This document shows, piece by piece, positions 60,166 through 64,000 of a stretch of DNA of 64,000 nt. Below the pieces are notes generated by a model. The model was not told the DNA's origin. It was given only the letters and a program-made list of their open reading frames with translations, and searched no databases. The translations under genes and the position numbers were made by a program. The DNA lies in NCBI GenBank assembly GCA_963576725.1, contig OY755252.1:26246722-26310721 (forward strand), read 5' to 3'. Source of the stretch: Azorinus chamasolen (lineage: Eukaryota > Mollusca > Bivalvia > Cardiida > Solecurtidae). Position 1 is the stretch's first letter, and the number at the start of each line of letters is the position of its first letter.

Positions 60166-60400
60166 TGGAATAAGGGTGAGGTTGGGCGCCCATAAACCGG
60201 TTTAAACCCCCGGTGACTTTTGTCACTGACCGTTCCAAGGCGGTACTTCCATCTTCCTCCTATTGAATGTTTGTTTTGTCTTTGTGCGTCTCTTGTTGTT
60301 TTTTCTACCCATGTACATTTGCTGTTTCCTTGTGTTGCTGTTCGGGCGAGTGTTTGTTCTGTATGTGGTATTTCCTGCATGACTCATTTTTGTACTTTTA
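60165..60400 (-). repeat. SINE-like repeat S1, copy in Gypsy (minus)
   Basis: The plus strand runs from AGGTTGGGCGCCCATAAACC through CCGTTCCAAGGCGGTACTTC and CTGTTCGGGCGAGTGTTTGT to CCTGCATGACTCATTTTTGT. It sits between the gag C-terminal end and the protease. The 195-codon frame spanning repeat and protease (59793-60380) is a chance fusion. Confidence 0.75.
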
Positions 60401-60479
60401 TTATCAACTACCAGGTTTGCAACATCTCTCTTCTCACTCTCACTCATATCCTGGTTGCCAATTTCACTAGTACTCTTCT

Positions 60480-61765
60480 CATTATTTCTGCTATTGTATC
60501 ATGCTCTATAACCACCTCTGCCACCCCTACTCCTACCACTGAATCTACCTCTACATGAAATTGTATCAGTGTTATTAAGAGATTCAGCCTTTACCTTGGT
60601 TATATCTTTCAACTCAGGGCAGTATTTAATGAGATGAAATGAGAACATACAATTGTAACGATCTCTGTCTCTTTCATTAGGCTGTGGCAAAATTTGTTAA
60701 TTGACCTATTGTCAGTCATTGTCGGATAATTAAAAGTACAAAACTGAGTCATGCAGGAAACACCACATACAGAACAAACAGCCACCCGAACAGCAACACA
60801 AAGAAACAGCAAATATACACAACTATAAAACCATCAAGAGACGCACAAAGACAAAACAAACATACAATAGGGGGAAGATGGATGTACTACCTTGGAACGG
60901 TTAGTGACAAAAGCCACTGGGGGTTAAAATTTCCACTATCTCAACCCGTCCATGCTCAATCTGTCTAGTACTGATATCATGTGCCTCTTGATATTGCTGG
61001 GATAAATCTGTCATCTCTTTTAATGACTTGACTTTATGTTCCTTCAAAAATATTTGCAAATTCTTGTTCGACACCAGCATAAATTGTTCCCTTAAAACAA
61101 GGTCCTTCAAACCATCAAAGTCTTAGGTACCTTTGCTAAACCCATCCATCTCAACAAATATTCTTCAAGTCTAACCACCAATTCTTGCGGTGTTTACTTG
61201 TGCGGAATTTTGATCTAAAGCCTTCTTCAGATAATTGAAACCTCTGCAAGAGAGCCTCTTTAAGATAGTTATAATTCAATGAATCAGTCACGGATAGTCT
61301 GGAATACATGTCTTAGCTCATTCCCTGAGAAGAGCGCTTAAATACGTAGCCCAATTGCCATTACCCCACCCACCATTCTCTGTAAACTTTTCAAATATTT
61401 TCAAGTACTCATCCATACTATCCTGTTTTTCATTAAAAGCAGGAAGTTTGGGCAACTTTGCTGTGAACTTATATATTTTGTCGCCACCAGCAGAGGGCAA
61501 AACTTCAATTTTCTTCGCCGTTTCTAACTTTATCTCCTTATCTAACAGGGACAACTCAAGATACCTTTCTTTCTTTTACCCCTCAATCTCCATTCTGTTA
61601 ATTTCTCTTTCTAACAAGCTGTCCTCTCTAGCAAAACCTTTATTCTTACACTGCCTCTAAATGTATTTTCCCTGTCTATGGTTTACCTAATCTCTCAGCG
61701 CTGCACCTTCGAGACCCAACTGCTTTCCAATTGCTTTATACGTTATCTATGTTTGACAAAGTTTA
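60480..61765 (-). pseudogene. Gag region of the Gypsy element
   Basis: Minus-strand pieces from the 5' end: AIGKQLGLEGAALRD (about 61735), basic LLEREINRMEIEG, LPKLPAFNEKQDSMDEYLKI with FEKFTENGGWGNGNWATYLS, KDLVLREQFMLVSNKNLQIF and SLKEMTDLSQQYQEAHD. Then comes an S1 repeat, a degraded zinc-knuckle RDRYNCMFSFHLIKYCPEL (one Cys and the CxxC spacing lost), and an Arg/Gly tail GRFSGRSRGGRGGYR. This is a standard capsid-nucleocapsid layout, broken by stops. Confidence 0.8.
60735..60935 (+). repeat. SINE-like repeat S1, copy in gag (plus)
   Basis: ACAAAACTGAGTCATGCAGG through CAACAGCAACACAAAG-type A-rich middle, GGGGGAAGATGGATGTACTA and CCTTGGAACGGTTAGTGACA. It is inverted relative to the copy 335 bp to its left. 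Confidence 0.75.
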
Positions 61766-61769
61766 AATC

Positions 61770-61948
61770 TAACACATAATACAAAATATTCAATAACACA
61801 CTAGTTAAAACTGAAATAAAACGCTGTTCAATAAAATAGAACATGTTGAGAAGACAGGTACCCACAGGTAGCTGTATCACATTACACACTATTGCAAACA
61901 TACAATGGTCTGTAGTTTATGGAAAATATCTGATTAAAACTATCTACG
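61770..61948 (-). repeat. 5' LTR remnant of the Gypsy element
   Basis: GGTAGCTGTATCACATTACA to GATTAAAACTAT (61867-61948) matches 56320-56403 with few changes. AATAACACACTAGTT (61791) resembles AACACACACTAGTAT at 55499. About 700 bp of LTR between these two parts, and the outer about 150 bp, are missing. After 61948 the sequence is mariner. Confidence 0.6.
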
Positions 61949-61951
61949 TAG

Positions 61952-62420
61952 ACTGAAATTAATGTTTCAACGAGTATACAACGCACCTTATTCTCCGGAC
62001 TTGGCCCCACTTGACTATGCGTATATCCCGAAACTAAAATTACATTTAAGAGGACAACGCTTTGAAAGCCGGAAAGAAGATTTAGTACTGTATCCGACCA
62101 TTCAACAGATCACTCGGAAAAGAATTGTTTGCTTGTGCATTTTCTAAATAGATATACCGTCACAACAAGTGTATTGAAAACGGAGGGGAGTATTTGGAGA
62201 AGTCTTGATTTTGACATGTGAAATATTTTACAGTGCGGCGTTGCGCGCTACATAACCTCTATGTAGTTTACATAAAACGTATTGTAGGTCACATTCGTTT
62301 GAACTTTGGCATGAAGATGTATAGATAATGTATGTAATCATGGTAAAAAATTGAGCAACCTACTAACATTCGTATTTATTTTGTTAAAATAGTCCACGAT
62401 TTACTGGGACAGCCCTCGTA
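61952..62420 (+). pseudogene. Mariner transposase C-terminal part and right terminal repeat
   Basis: The plus strand reads RVYNAPYSPDLAPLDYAYIP then KLKLHLRGQRFESRKEDL, the YSPDLAP.D block that carries the last catalytic Asp of DD34D mariners, followed by a HNKCIENGGEYLEK end. Downstream, GATTTACTGGGACAGCCCTC followed by GTA (62398-62420) is a mariner-type right terminal repeat ending at TA. About 80-90 codons between the AKVVKSM part and this part are missing, lost at the Gypsy junction. Confidence 0.85.
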
Positions 62421-62520
62421 TTTATTGGCAGGTGCCGCCATTGTTTATGTATATGTGTTAACCAGCTTATCAATATTTCTCGTTTGCATACATGCTTTGA
62501 TTGATTTTAAATTTAGTAGT

Positions 62521-62700
62521 GTGTGTGTGTGTCTCCCGTGTATGTGTGTATGTGTGTGTGTGTGTGGTTGTTGTTGGGGTGCGGTTGCGTAGGTCTCTCG
62601 ATGTTTTAGTAATGGTTGCGTCTTGTATGTGACTTTTGTACTGCTGCGTTTGTTGGTGTTCGTATTGTATATGACTTTTCCTTCTTGACGTTACTGCTTT
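62521..62700 (+). repeat. GT-rich repeat with end of family K
   Basis: A TG microsatellite-like start, then CGATGTTTTAGTAATGGTTG and CGTCTTGTATGTGACTTTTG, similar to the end of the copies at 44741 and 53879. Confidence 0.55.
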
Positions 62701-62704
62701 TTTG

Positions 62705-63090
62705 ATTTATGAAAATGTGTATGTCATCTGGATACAAACACAAAATAAGCCTATTACAATATTTTAGGCAAACGGAACATGTACGCAGAAAGTCATGATA
62801 TAAACGAGTTGTAAAGGAGCACAATGCTGAGAGGCACAGAGTTGGGGGACTCGTAAAACCTACCATCATCACCAAGTAAGACGAACAGTGTAAATAAATA
62901 TAACCCCGTTCGACTACTCCACAGTAAAAGTGTATACGAATATAAGTAGAAAAAAGGAATCGTGAAACACACGAATTGGAACTATAACAAAACGAACCAA
63001 AAATCACAAATGTTATATCGATGACGTTTCCCATGTAAAGGCAGCTGTAGAATCGGGATGATTAATTCTGAAAGTAGGAACTCCTCGGAA
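62705..63090. other. Intergenic sequence, nothing supported
   Basis: A 142-codon minus-strand frame (62606-63034) has no recognisable domain and runs into family K repeat sequence. Not called as a gene. Confidence 0.4.
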
Positions 63091-63094
63091 TGCA

Positions 63095-63310
63095 AAGGCA
63101 GCAGTTTGGCCATGAGCAGTTATTTGAAGTGCCACATTACTCACTACCATAGCACCGAACTGAGCGGTAATCAATATCATAACTAAAATCATCTATAAAA
63201 TTGGAATGTATGATTTCGAAGGGCCCGAAAATATAAGAACACTGATAATGAAGTACGGCGCTACTATTTACAGCCGCCATACGCGCACTTTACACCTGCT
63301 GTTATGGAGT
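63095..63310 (+). repeat. Dispersed repeat R1, another copy
   Basis: GCCACATTACTCACTACCAT, CTAGCACCGA-like and CACTGATAATGAAGTACGGC with TTTACAGCCGCC match the block at 14420-14600 in the 2.5-kb array. Confidence 0.65.
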
Positions 63311-63469
63311 ATATAAATTCTAGGAAATAATTTGAAATTATATGTATCTGCACAGCAGGTTAGAGCATGGACTGAATAATTATGGAAAACTACTTCAGAA
63401 ATGTATATGACATTACAATATGCAAATAAATGGTACAGGTATATGATATGTAAATACAAGAGGGCAAGA

Positions 63470-64000
63470 ATGGCCCTAAAGCGCTCACCAGACAGTCAGA
63501 GGAGAAGATTTTCAAAGTTTTTGTGTTTTTATTGAAAACTAGCCCGCCCTGGTGCAGTGCAGGCCAAATTTTGACCCAATGGACACAATTAATAAAACTT
63601 TTGTAGAGGACCTGAACATGATACTATGTGCCAAATATGAAAGCTGAGAACCCTGTAGATCCAGAGGCGAAGATTTTCAAAGTTTTCGCTATATGTTTCT
63701 ATTGAAAACTGGTTACCCCTGGGGCGGGGCCAATTTTGACCCCAGGGGCATAATTCATATAACTTTTGTAGAAGAACTGAACATGATGATATGTGCCAAA
63801 TATGAAGGCTGAGAACCATGTATATTCAGAGAAGAAGATTTTCAAAGTTTGCACTATATGTTTCTATTGACAACTGACTACAATACCCCTGGGATGGGGC
63901 CAATTTTGGCCCCAGGGACATAATTTATATAACATTTGTAGAGGACCTAAACATGATGTTATGTGCCAAATATGAAAGCTGAGAACCTTCCAGTTTCAGA
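63470..64000 (+). repeat. Tandem repeat, period about 160-167 bp, three or more copies
   Basis: AGAAGATTTTCAAAGTTTT recurs at 63502, 63669 and 63834. Each is followed by TTTCTATTGAAAACT, CCCTGG.GCGGGGCCAATTTT, TTGTAGAGGACCTGAACATG and TGCCAAATATGAAAGCTGAG. It continues past the window edge. Common satellite-like repeat of bivalves as I know it. Confidence 0.9.

Larger units (their letters stand above)
55431..61948 (-). mobile_element. Ty3/Gypsy retrotransposon with gmr1-like domain order
   Basis: Minus-strand element inserted in the mariner gene. Order from its 5' end: LTR remnant (61770-61948), gag (to about 60480), protease (about 60165-59793), integrase (59371-58400), linker (58262-57933), reverse transcriptase (57930-56960), RNase H (56960-56573), polypurine tract (56572-56557), 3' LTR (56556-55431). 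Integrase thus precedes reverse transcriptase, the order known from the gmr1 group and not the usual Ty3/Gypsy order. Stops, frameshifts and two S1 repeat insertions make it inactive. The 5' LTR is heavily deleted, and its outer end was lost with part of the mariner gene. Confidence 0.85.

Noticed and set aside
59793..60380. 195-codon minus-strand open frame taken as one protein
   Set aside because: Its first about 70 codons are S1 repeat sequence also found at 573 and 60735; only the rest is Gypsy protease.
62606..63034. 142-codon minus-strand open frame
   Set aside because: No family resemblance, begins and ends in unremarkable sequence and overlaps a dispersed repeat.

Overview
This window looks like AT-rich nuclear DNA from a mollusc, most probably a bivalve. 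The organism is inferred, not seen directly. The support is the density of interspersed repeats: three tandem-repeat families of about 140-180 bp that I recognise from bivalve genomes, many short hairpin elements bounded by TTAA, GGGGCGAG and GGGCGAAACGACC iteron repeats, and long CATA, CA, GA and GACA microsatellites. There is no prokaryotic gene layout. Almost all open frames are short and accidental. The only convincing cellular coding sequence is one terminal exon of a METTL24/FkbM-like methyltransferase gene (52307-52627, minus strand).

Layout. 1-2855: decayed, interrupted LINE reverse transcriptase on the minus strand. 3058-5360: interrupted tandem repeat of about 490 bp. 5740-7860: no recognised gene. 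7860-24400: tandem array of about 2.5-kb units. Each unit carries a 96-bp exon-like module on the minus strand and a captured half of a TTAA hairpin element. The array is split by a 3.9-kb insertion (15605-19464) that has its own inverted arms and tandem repeats. 24400-28700: hairpin elements and a SINE-like repeat. 28745-34690: a 2.7-kb tandem duplication (two copies plus part of a third) that contains a 370-bp tandem repeat. 34869-38736: a cluster of microsatellites, with a tRNA-like sequence at 36680-36757. 39150-43590: a probable DNA element with long inverted repeats around a decayed HEEADTR-type open frame. 43640-50370: many hairpin elements, an iteron element and a 48-kb satellite. 50386-51384: a foldback element with arms of about 350 bp.

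54720-62420 is a nested transposon cluster. A mariner transposase gene was hit by a TTAA hairpin element and then by a Ty3/Gypsy retrotransposon of about 6.5 kb (55431-61948, minus strand). The Gypsy element reads gag-protease-integrase-reverse transcriptase-RNase H. Integrase therefore lies before reverse transcriptase, the unusual order of the gmr1 group. Two copies of a SINE-like repeat lie inside it. The window ends in another bivalve-type tandem repeat (63470-64000).

The most interesting signals are the exon-like array, the gmr1-like domain order in what appears to be a protostome genome, and the large foldback structures. All family assignments rest on reading motifs by eye, with no database search.
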